Assembly: GCA_012961165.1 (NCBI GenBank)
Contig: DTZW01000073.1
Coordinates: 1-40,612, forward strand
Source of the DNA: Gammaproteobacteria bacterium
GTDB taxonomy: Bacteria; Pseudomonadota; Gammaproteobacteria; Pseudomonadales; Azotimanducaceae
DNA: 40,612 bases
Reading direction: 5' to 3'
This document shows, in pieces, positions 8,932 through 16,983 of this stretch (position 1 is the stretch's first letter; each line of letters begins with the position of its first letter). Below the pieces are notes generated by a model that was not told where the DNA came from, did not search any database, and saw only the letters and a list, made by a program, of their open reading frames with translations. The position numbers and the translations under genes were made by a program.

Positions 8932-9139
8932 CTGGGGTTACTTCGATCTGTTCACCAGGCCTGTTGTGACCGTGGTAAGACGACGAAATTAACGTCGCCA
9001 GGAAGTTCTGCGCGATGACGTGTGCGAGGCGATAGCAATGGACCGGTGCAACAAAATTGGCGAACAGCCATTCGCGCGCCTCTGGTAGAAAGTCAGCCTG
9101 CAGGATCCTGTATTCATCCCTGGTGAGGTATTCGGACAT
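8921..9139 (-). CDS. Uncharacterised 72-residue protein between cmoA and cmoB
   Basis: Encodes 72 residues with a helical, amphipathic centre and three His in the C-terminal half (including SSYHGH). I do not recognise the family, and no signal peptide or membrane helix is clear. It is accepted as a gene because of its position. Its ATG shares a base with the cmoA stop (TAATG at 9137-9141), and its end overlaps the cmoB start by 11 bp, so it fills the whole 207-bp gap between two firmly identified coupled genes. In most Gammaproteobacteria cmoA and cmoB are directly adjacent. A role in wobble-uridine modification is a guess from context only. Confidence 0.65.
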   Translation of the reverse strand: MSEYLTRDEYRILQADFLPEAREWLFANFVAPVHCYRLAHVIAQNFLATLISSSYHGHNRPGEQIEVTPDAL

Positions 9140-9867
9140 TACTTGATGCCAAGGAAGGTGGAGAAGTTAAGGCAACGCATACACTGCTCGACAACTGAAA
9201 AACCTGCGTCGTGCATTCTCTGCCTGTGTTGCTCTTCGGTATTGGGGATCAGCACGTTCTCCAGCGCGGCCCGTTTTTGTGATATCTCGAGATCGCTATA
9301 GCCATGTTGTTTTTTAAAGTCATGATGAAGTGTTGTCATCAACGCCTGCTCGGAGGAGTTTTCAAATTTTACTTTTTCGGCCAATAGAAGAATGCCGCCG
9401 ACGTTAAGGCCTTCACAAATACGTACAAGAATATTTTTTCGTTCCTCGTCCGGAACGAACTGAAGCGTGAAGTTGAGGATAACAATCGACGCGTTTTCGA
9501 TATTTGTTTCGCGCAGATCTTCGAGTAAAATTTCATAGGTGGCAGCGGAATGATCCCTGCTGAGGTTGGCTGTGCATCTTGATACCATGGCCTCAGAGTT
9601 ATCCACCCCGACCACATGGCAACCATCCGGAAGGTGCCGCCGGAGCTGCAAAGTAGATGCTCCAAGTGAGCAACCCAGATCATAGACTCGGGTACCGGGC
9701 TGACCATACTTTTCAGCCAGCACTCCAATCAGCTGTAACACAAGCCCGTAGCCAGGGACGCTTCTTTCGATCATGTCCTGAAAAACGTCCGCCACGGACT
9801 GGTCGAACCGGAAGGCTTCGATCGAAGGCATGGGACTGGAGTAAACCTCGTCCTTTGGGTTAGCCAT
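9139..9867 (-). CDS. cmoA: Carboxy-SAM synthase CmoA
   Basis: Makes carboxy-S-adenosyl-L-methionine from SAM and prephenate for CmoB. The 242-residue product has the CmoA hallmarks: the N-terminal DEVYSSPMPSIEAFRFDQSVADVF, then SAM motif I YDLGCSLGASTLQLRRHLP, VVGVDNSEAMVSRC, and NFTLQFVPDEERKNIL. The start is ATG at 9867; 152 bp separate it from the divergent HNH gene. It heads a three-gene cluster with the small ORF (TAATG overlap) and cmoB. Confidence 0.95.
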   Translation of the reverse strand: MANPKDEVYSSPMPSIEAFRFDQSVADVFQDMIERSVPGYGLVLQLIGVLAEKYGQPGTRVYDLGCSLGASTLQLRRHLPDGCHVVGVDNSEAMVSRCTANLSRDHSAATYEILLEDLRETNIENASIVILNFTLQFVPDEERKNILVRICEGLNVGGILLLAEKVKFENSSEQALMTTLHHDFKKQHGYSDLEISQKRAALENVLIPNTEEQHRQRMHDAGFSVVEQCMRCLNFSTFLGIK

Positions 9868-10019
9868 TGTTCAAACGTGCTAGCGAAGGGGTGCAAAGAT
9901 TATCATAAACGACGAAAGACTTGACCCAATGCTAATGATAGATAAGATGAATTAAACTGGTATCGCCAGCCTGTCATGTTAAGAAATGAAAACGAAGTAG
10001 TAATCCCCGCGTTCAAGTA

Positions 10020-10658
10020 TTGCTTGATCGGCAAACTTGTCCCCCGGTTATTGTCGTGAACCCCAGCATTCTCCGAATTAATACCGCTGGTGTACCAGTC
10101 GATTGGCTCACCTGGCAGGAAGCCGTTTGTCTGCATGCACGCGAATTGGTGAGTTGGACCTATGGTGAAGAAGTCATGGAGGTCAGGGGAGGTCATTCCA
10201 GGCTAAACGGCGAACGGACGTTGCTGACTTTAAACAGCATCATGGCCTGTAAGGGCAAGGTCTTTAACAAGATTCGAAAAGAACCACCTCTGACGAACCG
10301 TGCACTGTTTAGAAGAGACCAGAATGTCTGCCTCTACTGCGGCAAACTATTCAAGGAATGTGACCTGAGTCGTGATCATGTGTTGGCTGTTTCTCGTGGC
10401 GGCCAGGACAGGTGGACCAACGTGGTCACTGCCTGCAAGCGCTGTAATGCGCGCAAGGGTAATTACCGGCTGGATGAGTGCACGATGGAACTGCTCGCAC
10501 TGCCATACCGACCAAACCATGCCGAATACCTCGCGCTCACCCATAGCGGTCGTATCCTTGGGGATCAAATGTCTTTACTCCGCAGGCAGTTCTCTTCCAA
10601 CAGCAGGTTGTTGGAAGATGGGCCCTTGATATTATCCAGGAAGCCATCGGTCTACTAA
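10020..10658 (+). CDS. HNH endonuclease
   Basis: 212 residues. The HNH/zinc module spans about residues 104-147: CLYC at 104-107, SRDHVLAVSRGG with Asp119-His120, the central Asn134 in WTNVV, and CKRCNARKG at 139-147. This is the stand-alone HNH type (Cys-x2-Cys pairs around a beta-beta-alpha-metal fold) found widely on bacterial chromosomes, with an N-terminal 'VVNPSxxxIN...WQEAV' domain of unknown role. The biological target is unknown; there is no restriction-modification or phage context. The only usable start is TTG at 10020, since an in-frame stop lies at 9987-9989; its ribosome-binding site is poor. It is followed 47 bp later by the SbcD-like gene on the same strand. Confidence 0.82.
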   Translation: MLDRQTCPPVIVVNPSILRINTAGVPVDWLTWQEAVCLHARELVSWTYGEEVMEVRGGHSRLNGERTLLTLNSIMACKGKVFNKIRKEPPLTNRALFRRDQNVCLYCGKLFKECDLSRDHVLAVSRGGQDRWTNVVTACKRCNARKGNYRLDECTMELLALPYRPNHAEYLALTHSGRILGDQMSLLRRQFSSNSRLLEDGPLILSRKPSVY

Positions 10659-10705
10659 GGAATTTCTGATTCGCGTTTGATCGGCGTGTCGGTTAGCCTG
10701 CCACC

Positions 10706-11440
10706 ATGAAAAGAAAACTAAAACTTCTGCACACTTCTGATATTCATCTTGATGACAATATTGGCGATGGTGCTGATGCTGGTCCGGGTCAGGTTGGTTT
10801 TACAGCGGTTATTGATGAAGCGATCAAGCATGATGTCGACCTCTTTTTACTGGCCGGCGACCTGTTTGACCACAACAGGGTCAAGCAACCCTGCCTGGAC
10901 TTCACTACTGAGCAACTCTCCCGACTAGAGTGTCCGGTGGTGATGATCACAGGTAACCACGACTGCATGGCAGACTTCTCTGTATACCACCGTTATGATC
11001 CGCGAGACGCTGGTTCACATATTACTTTCCTTCAGGATGAATCAGGATCGGTTTGCAGGTTCGAGGACTATGGCGTCACGATCTGGGGAAGGGGAATTGT
11101 TGATCATCATCCAGGCCATAAGCCATTAGAGAATGTGCCCCGGCATGAGCATGAAGGCTGGTATCTGGGGATAACTCACGGTTACTACGTCGATCGCGGT
11201 GCCGAAATGCTTTCATCTCTTATTACGCCGAATGAAATCGAACAGAGCCAGCTGGACTATCTTGCACTGGGGCATGTGCATGTTTTTTCAATCATGCAAC
11301 ACGGCAAGACCGTAGCGGCCTATCCTGGGTCACCAAACCTTGGGCAGGGAGCGAAAGAAATGTCTGTTGCGTTGGTTGACCTGGATCCGGAGCAGGGTAT
11401 CAGCGTCGAAAAAATATCGCTGTCACCATGGGCGGCGTGA
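10706..11440 (+). CDS. SbcD/Mre11-like metallophosphoesterase (DNA exonuclease family)
   Basis: 244 residues with the dinuclear-metal phosphoesterase motifs in order: SDIHLDD near 11, LLAGDLFDHNRV near 49, ITGNHDC near 81, THGYY, and ALGHVHV near 188, then YPGSPNLG. The spacing and the 'AGDLFDHNRV' block are typical of the SbcD/Mre11 nuclease branch, but the protein lacks a long capping domain and no SbcC/Rad50 ATPase gene lies beside it. It could be a stand-alone repair nuclease or a general phosphodiesterase. The start is ATG at 10706. The 3' end overlaps the convergent phosphoesterase gene by 18 bp. Confidence 0.85.
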   Translation: MKRKLKLLHTSDIHLDDNIGDGADAGPGQVGFTAVIDEAIKHDVDLFLLAGDLFDHNRVKQPCLDFTTEQLSRLECPVVMITGNHDCMADFSVYHRYDPRDAGSHITFLQDESGSVCRFEDYGVTIWGRGIVDHHPGHKPLENVPRHEHEGWYLGITHGYYVDRGAEMLSSLITPNEIEQSQLDYLALGHVHVFSIMQHGKTVAAYPGSPNLGQGAKEMSVALVDLDPEQGISVEKISLSPWAA

Positions 11441-12004
11441 CGCCGCCCAGTCGAAGGGCATCGTTCCCGAACCTGTAAGCTGCATTATCTCCGCCCTTGG
11501 CGCAGGTTCATCGAGATAGAGAAACCCGATCGTCCCGAACTGCAATGACAGATTATGGGGATAGGTGGGTGATCCAGGATTGACGCAGAGGGTATTGTCG
11601 ATCAGATCGATTTGTTCGACGTGCGTATCGCCATAAACGAGTACGTCCAGGTGAGTGTCAGGAAATAACCGATTTTTCCATTTCCGTATGGTTAGGCCGG
11701 GCGGAATTTCAGGCATTGGAATATAGTGGGTAAGGCCAATATTGAATCCCTGCAGGTTAATCGTCCACGTTTCCCTTACCCGGTGGTCATTGGGTTGGAC
11801 TTCCCGCCCACCGGAGCCATCCTCGCCATTTCCCCGTGCAGCATAGACTGGAGCAATCTGTTCAAGGCGATCCAGGACAGAAAAGTCGTAAATATCACCC
11901 GCATGCAGGATGCATTCAACGTCCCGGAACTGGTCGAACACATGTGGCCAGAGTTCCGGCATGGCTTCCGGGATATGGGTATCTGAAATCAGTCCAATTT
12001 TCAT
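11423..12004 (-). CDS. YfcE/MJ0936-type metallophosphoesterase
   Basis: 193 residues, a compact calcineurin-like phosphodiesterase: SDTHIPEA at 7-14, HAGDIYDF at 34-41, ARGNGED with Gly-Asn near 58, THYIPMP near 92, and YGDTHVEQ followed by NPGSPTYP. The typical GNCD is GNGED here, so the residue after Asn differs from the canonical form. The enzyme class hydrolyses phosphodiesters, often cyclic nucleotides in vitro; the physiological substrate is unknown. Its end overlaps the SbcD-like gene by 18 bp, and the CoA-transferase gene lies 19 bp upstream on the same strand, so the two may share a transcript. Confidence 0.85.
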   Translation of the reverse strand: MKIGLISDTHIPEAMPELWPHVFDQFRDVECILHAGDIYDFSVLDRLEQIAPVYAARGNGEDGSGGREVQPNDHRVRETWTINLQGFNIGLTHYIPMPEIPPGLTIRKWKNRLFPDTHLDVLVYGDTHVEQIDLIDNTLCVNPGSPTYPHNLSLQFGTIGFLYLDEPAPRAEIMQLTGSGTMPFDWAASRRPW

Positions 12005-12023
12005 GTCTTCACGCCGTCAATGA

Positions 12024-13208
12024 TTATGCAATGGTGCCATTGTTCTTAAGCTTGTTGATGATGTCATCAGGGATGTTAATTTCAGCGAGGATAGCATCCG
12101 TGTCAGCGCCCAGTGCCGGGGCGCCGTTTCGGAGTTCCGGGGTGCTTTTCGAGAACCTGGCAGCGGGTCTCGTTTGCCGGATGGTGCCTGCTTCCGGATG
12201 CTCAAGTTCAATGAGCAAATCGCTCGCAACCACCTGGGGATGCTCAATTACTTCCCTGCGTTTGAGTACCGGCGCGCAGGGCACACCTGCATCGTCCAGT
12301 AACGTCAGCCATTGCTCTGCGGATCGGTTAAGCAGGGCTTCCTGTGTAAGGCCAAGTCGCTCATTGGCATTAAGGTCCCTTTGGGCAGGTGTACTAAATC
12401 GCTCATCATCGGCCCACTCGGGATGACCAACCGCTTCCGCAAGGGCGTGCCATTGAGTATTAGTCATGGCTGATACACTGATGTAGTCGGTCTTTGTTTC
12501 GTAAATCAGGTCAATAAAGGTCGCTGCTCGCTGTGTGCTTACTTCCCGGCCCACAAAAGTCTGGCCGCCAAAGTCTGATGCCCACAGGAATGCAATCACG
12601 GCGTCCAGCATGGAAACCCGGACATGCTGGCCTTCTCCCGTTCTTTCTTTATGGAGCAGTGCGCTTGTGACAGCTTGAGCCGTTGTTATGCCGGTTAATT
12701 TGTCTGGCACAATGGTTCTTACCAGCCGGGGCCTTGCTTCATCCGACCCCCCCTGTATTGTTGTCAGTCCACTGATGGCCTGGACGATCGGGTCGTAAAC
12801 GGGCTTGTGCGCCCAGGGACCTTTTTCTCCGAACCCCGAAATTGAAACATAAATAATATCTTCCTTCACTTTCCTGATTTCTTCTTCACCAATTCCCAGG
12901 CGCTCCACAACACCTGGCCGAAAGTTTTGAATAAAGACATCTGTCGTTGCTGCGAGTTTCAGCAGGATTTCCTTGCCTTCATCCGATTTCAGGTCAAGCG
13001 CCAGTGAGCGTTTATTTCGATTATTGTTCAGAAAGGTTGCGGTGAACTTGTTTTCTCCGTGACCTGCGCCTCTGGCGTGATCGGGTCTTGTCACCCCCTC
13101 GACTTTAATAACGTCTGCACCCTGGTCTGCGAGAAGCATAGTGGCAAAGGGGCCTGAAATAACAGTGGTCAGGTCAAGTATTCGGTAACCGTGAAGGGGG
13201 CCGGGCAT
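12024..13208 (-). CDS. Family III CoA-transferase
   Basis: 394 residues beginning LHGYRILDLTTVISGPFATMLLADQGADVIK, a textbook CaiB/BaiF N-terminus. NNNRNKRSLALDLK sits at 61-74 and the catalytic Asp139 in VYDPIVQAISGLTTIQG. Length and motifs are complete. It lies 9 bp downstream of the M48 peptidase gene and 19 bp upstream of the YfcE-like gene, all on the minus strand, so it is probably transcribed with them. The substrate is not deducible. It differs from the 215-1411 protein in the active-site block, suggesting a different acyl substrate. Confidence 0.92.
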   Translation of the reverse strand: MPGPLHGYRILDLTTVISGPFATMLLADQGADVIKVEGVTRPDHARGAGHGENKFTATFLNNNRNKRSLALDLKSDEGKEILLKLAATTDVFIQNFRPGVVERLGIGEEEIRKVKEDIIYVSISGFGEKGPWAHKPVYDPIVQAISGLTTIQGGSDEARPRLVRTIVPDKLTGITTAQAVTSALLHKERTGEGQHVRVSMLDAVIAFLWASDFGGQTFVGREVSTQRAATFIDLIYETKTDYISVSAMTNTQWHALAEAVGHPEWADDERFSTPAQRDLNANERLGLTQEALLNRSAEQWLTLLDDAGVPCAPVLKRREVIEHPQVVASDLLIELEHPEAGTIRQTRPAARFSKSTPELRNGAPALGADTDAILAEINIPDDIINKLKNNGTIA

Positions 13209-13217
13209 GGTATGACT

Positions 13218-15116
13218 CTATTTTGTTAAAGTATTGATTCTATCTGGATTCAGCATGGGTGGCATCGGGCATTCGAGCGTGTCGGCGATTGTGCGAAGCA
13301 GTTCGGACTCGATAACGCTGACGACCTGGTCAGCGCTAATTGTTTTTATACAGGCTTTAATGAGCTTCGGTTTGCGCAGGGGATGTAGTTCTGCCAGTGC
13401 ATCCAGGGCGGCGTTCATTTTTTTAAAGCTCAGGTCCTTTTTGTCTTTGAGTTTAACTTCCAGCCCCAGTTCTGATTTGCCAGCCACGAAAGCAACGTCC
13501 GGGGAGACACCCGACTGCTTATCGCAATAAGCAAGAAGCGAAAGCAGAACTTCACAATGGCTGCGAACGGACTCCAGTGTGTCGTGCCTTACGCGGGTAT
13601 GTTTGGCTTCAAACACTTCGCCCAGGTGTTTACTGATCATTTTTAGTACCGCCCATTCAGATAGGCCAACCCTGCCATCGGCACGTATCAGAACATCCAG
13701 GTTCGCCATAAATATTTTGTATTGCGCATAACTAAGTTGACGAAGAGTTGGTAAAGCGATTTCCAGCAGTGGAAGTTTCATCTCCGGGTTTAGCAGGTGT
13801 TCGTGGCTGATCAGTTCTTCCAGAGCATCGTATACGCCGAGGTCTGATGACGCTTTCAGATGGCTAAGCTGTTGCGTACGAGCCTCATTACTCTGGTTAA
13901 GCATCAGCAGGTAAACGAGGGCTCGTGCTGAATATGGCTCGCGTGCAGCGGCGGTGTAGTCGTCAGGTAACGCGGCGATAATCTGTCGCGCCAGGTCAAC
14001 CTGGGATTGTTGCGGGTTGCCGATATGGTTGAGCACTTCATCAGCGTCAATATTGACCGATGATGAAAACCCCATGACGCCCTCGGTGCTGCCCGCAGAG
14101 GTGGCGGGTTCAGGCGGAGTTGATTCCAGAAACCCCCCATTCCAAAGGGGTTCAATTCTCTTTATTCTCTCGGGCAGGGGAGGGTGCGTTGCCATGAGTG
14201 AAGCAAAAGAAAAGCTGACACCCTCAGAAAAAAAAGTGTGGCTGATTTCAGCACTTTCAGGGTGTTGCAAGACCGAGCCGGTTTTGTAGCCGCCGATGCG
14301 TTTCAGTGCATCGGCAATGCCTTCCGGATTGCGGGTAAATTGAACGGCGGAAGCATCCGCTAGAAATTCTCTCTGCCTACTTACCGCTGCTTTAATTAAA
14401 TTCCCAAAGAATTGCCCAAGGTAGCCAACAAACATGAGTCCAGCGCCGATGACCAGAATAGTATTGCGCGATCGATTACGACCGCCAACGCCAACGCCGC
14501 GGAGAATTGTCTGGCCAACCAGCGCCAGCATCAGGATGCCGTACAGGATTCCCATCAGTCGGATGTTCAGGCGCATATCGCCGTTTAGGATATGACTGAA
14601 TTCATGGGCGATGACACCCTGTAGCTGGTCCCGGGTCAGGTTTTCCATCGCACCGTAGGTCACCCCGATCACCGCGTCGCCTGGAGAATACCCTGCCGCG
14701 AAGGCGTTAATCGCTGGATCGCCGATGAGGTAAACAGGCGGAACAGGCGTCCCTGATGCAATGGCCATTTCTTCAACGATATTAAGCAGTTTATGTTTGT
14801 TCAGGTCACCTTGCGCGTTTACCAGTAATTCGCCGTCCATGAGTTCGGCGATCACTGCGCCACCTTTGCGTAGTGACAGTAGTCGAAATAGGCTGGCGAG
14901 CGTGATCAGAAGTACAACGCCACAGGAGATTGCAAAAAAGACTTCCCAGGAAAAATAATATTGACCCATTGCGATGCGCGCCGAGTCCTGGAAGTTTACA
15001 AAGACAAATATGAGCAGGTTGGTCAGGATGATCAGGGAAGCAACTGCCAGAATGAAGAGCAGGAGCAAAAACCTGGTGTTTCGCCGTGCCCGGTTTTGAG
15101 ACTCAAAAAAGTCCAT
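13218..15116 (-). CDS. Membrane M48-family (HtpX-like) zinc metallopeptidase with long C-terminal domain
   Basis: 632 residues. Transmembrane helices lie at about 16-40 and 55-78, then the catalytic region with HEFSH at 171-175 (two His ligands and the general-base Glu) and the downstream Glu ligand in EFLADASAVQF near 250. Two further hydrophobic segments lie between them (about 186-206 and 218-243). Residues 340-632 form a soluble helical extension that HtpX lacks. Expected to cleave membrane or misfolded proteins at the inner membrane. The gene follows lemA by 38 bp; LemA plus M48 is a recurrent pair, which supports a shared membrane-quality-control role. Confidence 0.9.
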   Translation of the reverse strand: MDFFESQNRARRNTRFLLLLFILAVASLIILTNLLIFVFVNFQDSARIAMGQYYFSWEVFFAISCGVVLLITLASLFRLLSLRKGGAVIAELMDGELLVNAQGDLNKHKLLNIVEEMAIASGTPVPPVYLIGDPAINAFAAGYSPGDAVIGVTYGAMENLTRDQLQGVIAHEFSHILNGDMRLNIRLMGILYGILMLALVGQTILRGVGVGGRNRSRNTILVIGAGLMFVGYLGQFFGNLIKAAVSRQREFLADASAVQFTRNPEGIADALKRIGGYKTGSVLQHPESAEISHTFFSEGVSFSFASLMATHPPLPERIKRIEPLWNGGFLESTPPEPATSAGSTEGVMGFSSSVNIDADEVLNHIGNPQQSQVDLARQIIAALPDDYTAAAREPYSARALVYLLMLNQSNEARTQQLSHLKASSDLGVYDALEELISHEHLLNPEMKLPLLEIALPTLRQLSYAQYKIFMANLDVLIRADGRVGLSEWAVLKMISKHLGEVFEAKHTRVRHDTLESVRSHCEVLLSLLAYCDKQSGVSPDVAFVAGKSELGLEVKLKDKKDLSFKKMNAALDALAELHPLRKPKLIKACIKTISADQVVSVIESELLRTIADTLECPMPPMLNPDRINTLTK

Positions 15117-15154
15117 GTCAGTTCGTCATCTCACCGATGCGTTGCGCTTGTGCC

Positions 15155-15751
15155 TTAGAATGAAACGTTTGGGGCGTCCTGGATTGCCTCGCTGTCCGCG
15201 AACTCCAGGAGTTCCGCGTCCGTCGGGTGTCCGAAGCTTGCAGCCAGCACAACCTGTGGGAACGATTGGCGGTAAGTGTTATAGCTCATTATCTGGTCGT
15301 TAAATGCCTGGCGCGAAAATGCGATTTTGTTTTCTGTACTGGTCAGCTCTTCAGTCAACTGCATCATGTTCTGGCTGGCTTTAAGGTCTGGGTAGGCTTC
15401 TACCGCGATACTGAATTTTCCAAGTGCGCTCTGCAGGACGCCTTCCTGTGTGGCTAGATTTTTAATCGCGGCAGCGTTCCCAGGGTCTTTCGCTGCGTCT
15501 GCCAGCATTGATGCGGCGGCATCACGCGCTTTGGTCACTGCTTCCAGGGTTCCTCGTTCGTGTTCCATGTAACCTTTAGCGGTTTCGACCAGGTTTGGAA
15601 TCAGGTCATAACGACGTTTCAGTTGGACTTCAATCTGCGCAAATGCATTTTTGTATCGATTTTTTAAGGCAACCAATTGGTTGTAGATGGCAACTGTCCA
15701 CATGGCAAGTGCGGCGAGTACGACGAGTGTAATAATGGTCGAGACATCCAT
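15155..15751 (-). CDS. lemA: LemA family membrane protein
   Basis: About 198 residues: an N-terminal transmembrane helix (STIITLVVLAALAMWTVAIYN) followed by the conserved coiled-coil helical bundle NQLVALKNRYKNAFAQIEVQL, RRYDLIPNLVETAKGY and the ENKIAFSRQAFND segment, which are diagnostic of LemA. The function is not established; LemA proteins are anchored with their helical domain outside the cytoplasmic membrane and often occur beside M48/HtpX peptidases, as here. The frame extends to 15811, but ATG 15751 is chosen because AAGGA lies 7 bp upstream and the helix starts right after it. Confidence 0.92.
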   Translation of the reverse strand: MDVSTIITLVVLAALAMWTVAIYNQLVALKNRYKNAFAQIEVQLKRRYDLIPNLVETAKGYMEHERGTLEAVTKARDAAASMLADAAKDPGNAAAIKNLATQEGVLQSALGKFSIAVEAYPDLKASQNMMQLTEELTSTENKIAFSRQAFNDQIMSYNTYRQSFPQVVLAASFGHPTDAELLEFADSEAIQDAPNVSF

Positions 15752-15843
15752 AGGTTGGTCCTTTTCGATAATGGTTGCGGCTGTTTTAATCGCTCTAAGG
15801 GTGGAATGCAAATGAGGTTAGTAAGAAATTGTTGATTTCGGTG

Positions 15844-16983
15844 TTATATCCCAAATTCTTCTCTGATTTTTTCATTATGCTGCCCCAGTTCGGGTACGCT
15901 CAAGGAAGTATTCTCTTTTCCTTCAATCAGGGCGCCTCGTCCCAGCGCCTTAACAGTACCGTTTGGGGTATCAATGTTCCTGAAGCGATTCTGCGGATGG
16001 TTGGCAAGATCATCCAGGTCGCTCACTCGACCATAGGCAATATTTGCCGCCGCAAGTCTTTCGATAACCTGTTCACGGTCAAATGCTGCGAAATTTTTAA
16101 TGATGAGCTGCTCAAGTTCTTCCCGATGCTCCAGTCGACGCGAATTATTTGAAAAATGTTCATGGCTGGTGAGCGTTTCATCATCCAGGACCTGATGACA
16201 TAGATCTTTCCATTCACGTTCGTTTTGAATGCTGAACAGAATCTGCTTTGCATCACCGCAGACGAATGCACCATATGGTGCAATTGAAGGATGCTTTAAT
16301 CCATGATTTTGTGGCGTGAACCGACCGTATCGATGTTGCAGGTAGGGGACGTTCATCCAGTCAGCGGTCGCGTGATACAGGGAGACATTGATAATCCTGC
16401 CCTTGTGTTCAGGGTCCCGTTCACGGGCGAACAGTGCCTGGAGTATGTCCTGGTAAGCTGTCATACCGGCAGAGATATCAGAGACCGAAACGCCAACACG
16501 GGTGAGTTCGTCATCCACGCCGGTGACCGAGCACAGGCCTGTTTCTGCCTGTATCAGCAGGTCATAAGCCTTCTGTGTGCGATAAGGGCCGGTTTCGCCG
16601 TAGCCGCTGATTGAACATATAACGAGTCCGGGGAAATCTTTGGTGAGTTGTTCCGGTTGGAATCCCAGACGACCAAGCGCACCAGGGGCTAGATTCTGGA
16701 TAAACACGTCTGCAGCGCCTAGCATATTCCGAAATAGCGCAGCGTCATTCGAATCTTTCAGGTTTAGCGTCACACTTTCTTTGCCTGCATTCAGCCAGAC
16801 AAAGTAAGCGCTCTGGCCGCGCACAAGCTGGTCGTAGTGCCGGGCAAAGTCTCCCTCGGCCCGTTCGATCTTTATAACGCGGGCACCGGCTTCTGCCAAC
16901 CTTCCTGAAACATAAGGCGCGGCCACGGCCTGTTCCAGGGCAACAACGGTGATTCCCTCCAGGTCATTCATCGGGTCATTCAT
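15844..16983 (-). CDS. Family III CoA-transferase coupled to the persulfide dioxygenase gene
   Basis: 379 residues. Signatures: ITVVALEQAVAAPYVSGRLAEAGARVIKIE at 11-40, GDFARHYD at 44-51, WLNAGKESVTLNLK at 63-76, and catalytic Asp141 in AYDLLIQAETGLCSVTG. The 'EQAVAAP' N-terminus and 'GDFARxYD' block mark a subfamily common in catabolic proteobacteria and actinobacteria. Its ATG shares bases with the stop codon of the upstream persulfide dioxygenase gene (TGATG at 16981-16985), so translation is coupled. The acyl substrate is not evident, and the link to sulfur metabolism is from context only. It ends 92 bp before the lemA start, so that operon may continue. Confidence 0.9.
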   Translation of the reverse strand: MNDPMNDLEGITVVALEQAVAAPYVSGRLAEAGARVIKIERAEGDFARHYDQLVRGQSAYFVWLNAGKESVTLNLKDSNDAALFRNMLGAADVFIQNLAPGALGRLGFQPEQLTKDFPGLVICSISGYGETGPYRTQKAYDLLIQAETGLCSVTGVDDELTRVGVSVSDISAGMTAYQDILQALFARERDPEHKGRIINVSLYHATADWMNVPYLQHRYGRFTPQNHGLKHPSIAPYGAFVCGDAKQILFSIQNEREWKDLCHQVLDDETLTSHEHFSNNSRRLEHREELEQLIIKNFAAFDREQVIERLAAANIAYGRVSDLDDLANHPQNRFRNIDTPNGTVKALGRGALIEGKENTSLSVPELGQHNEKIREEFGI

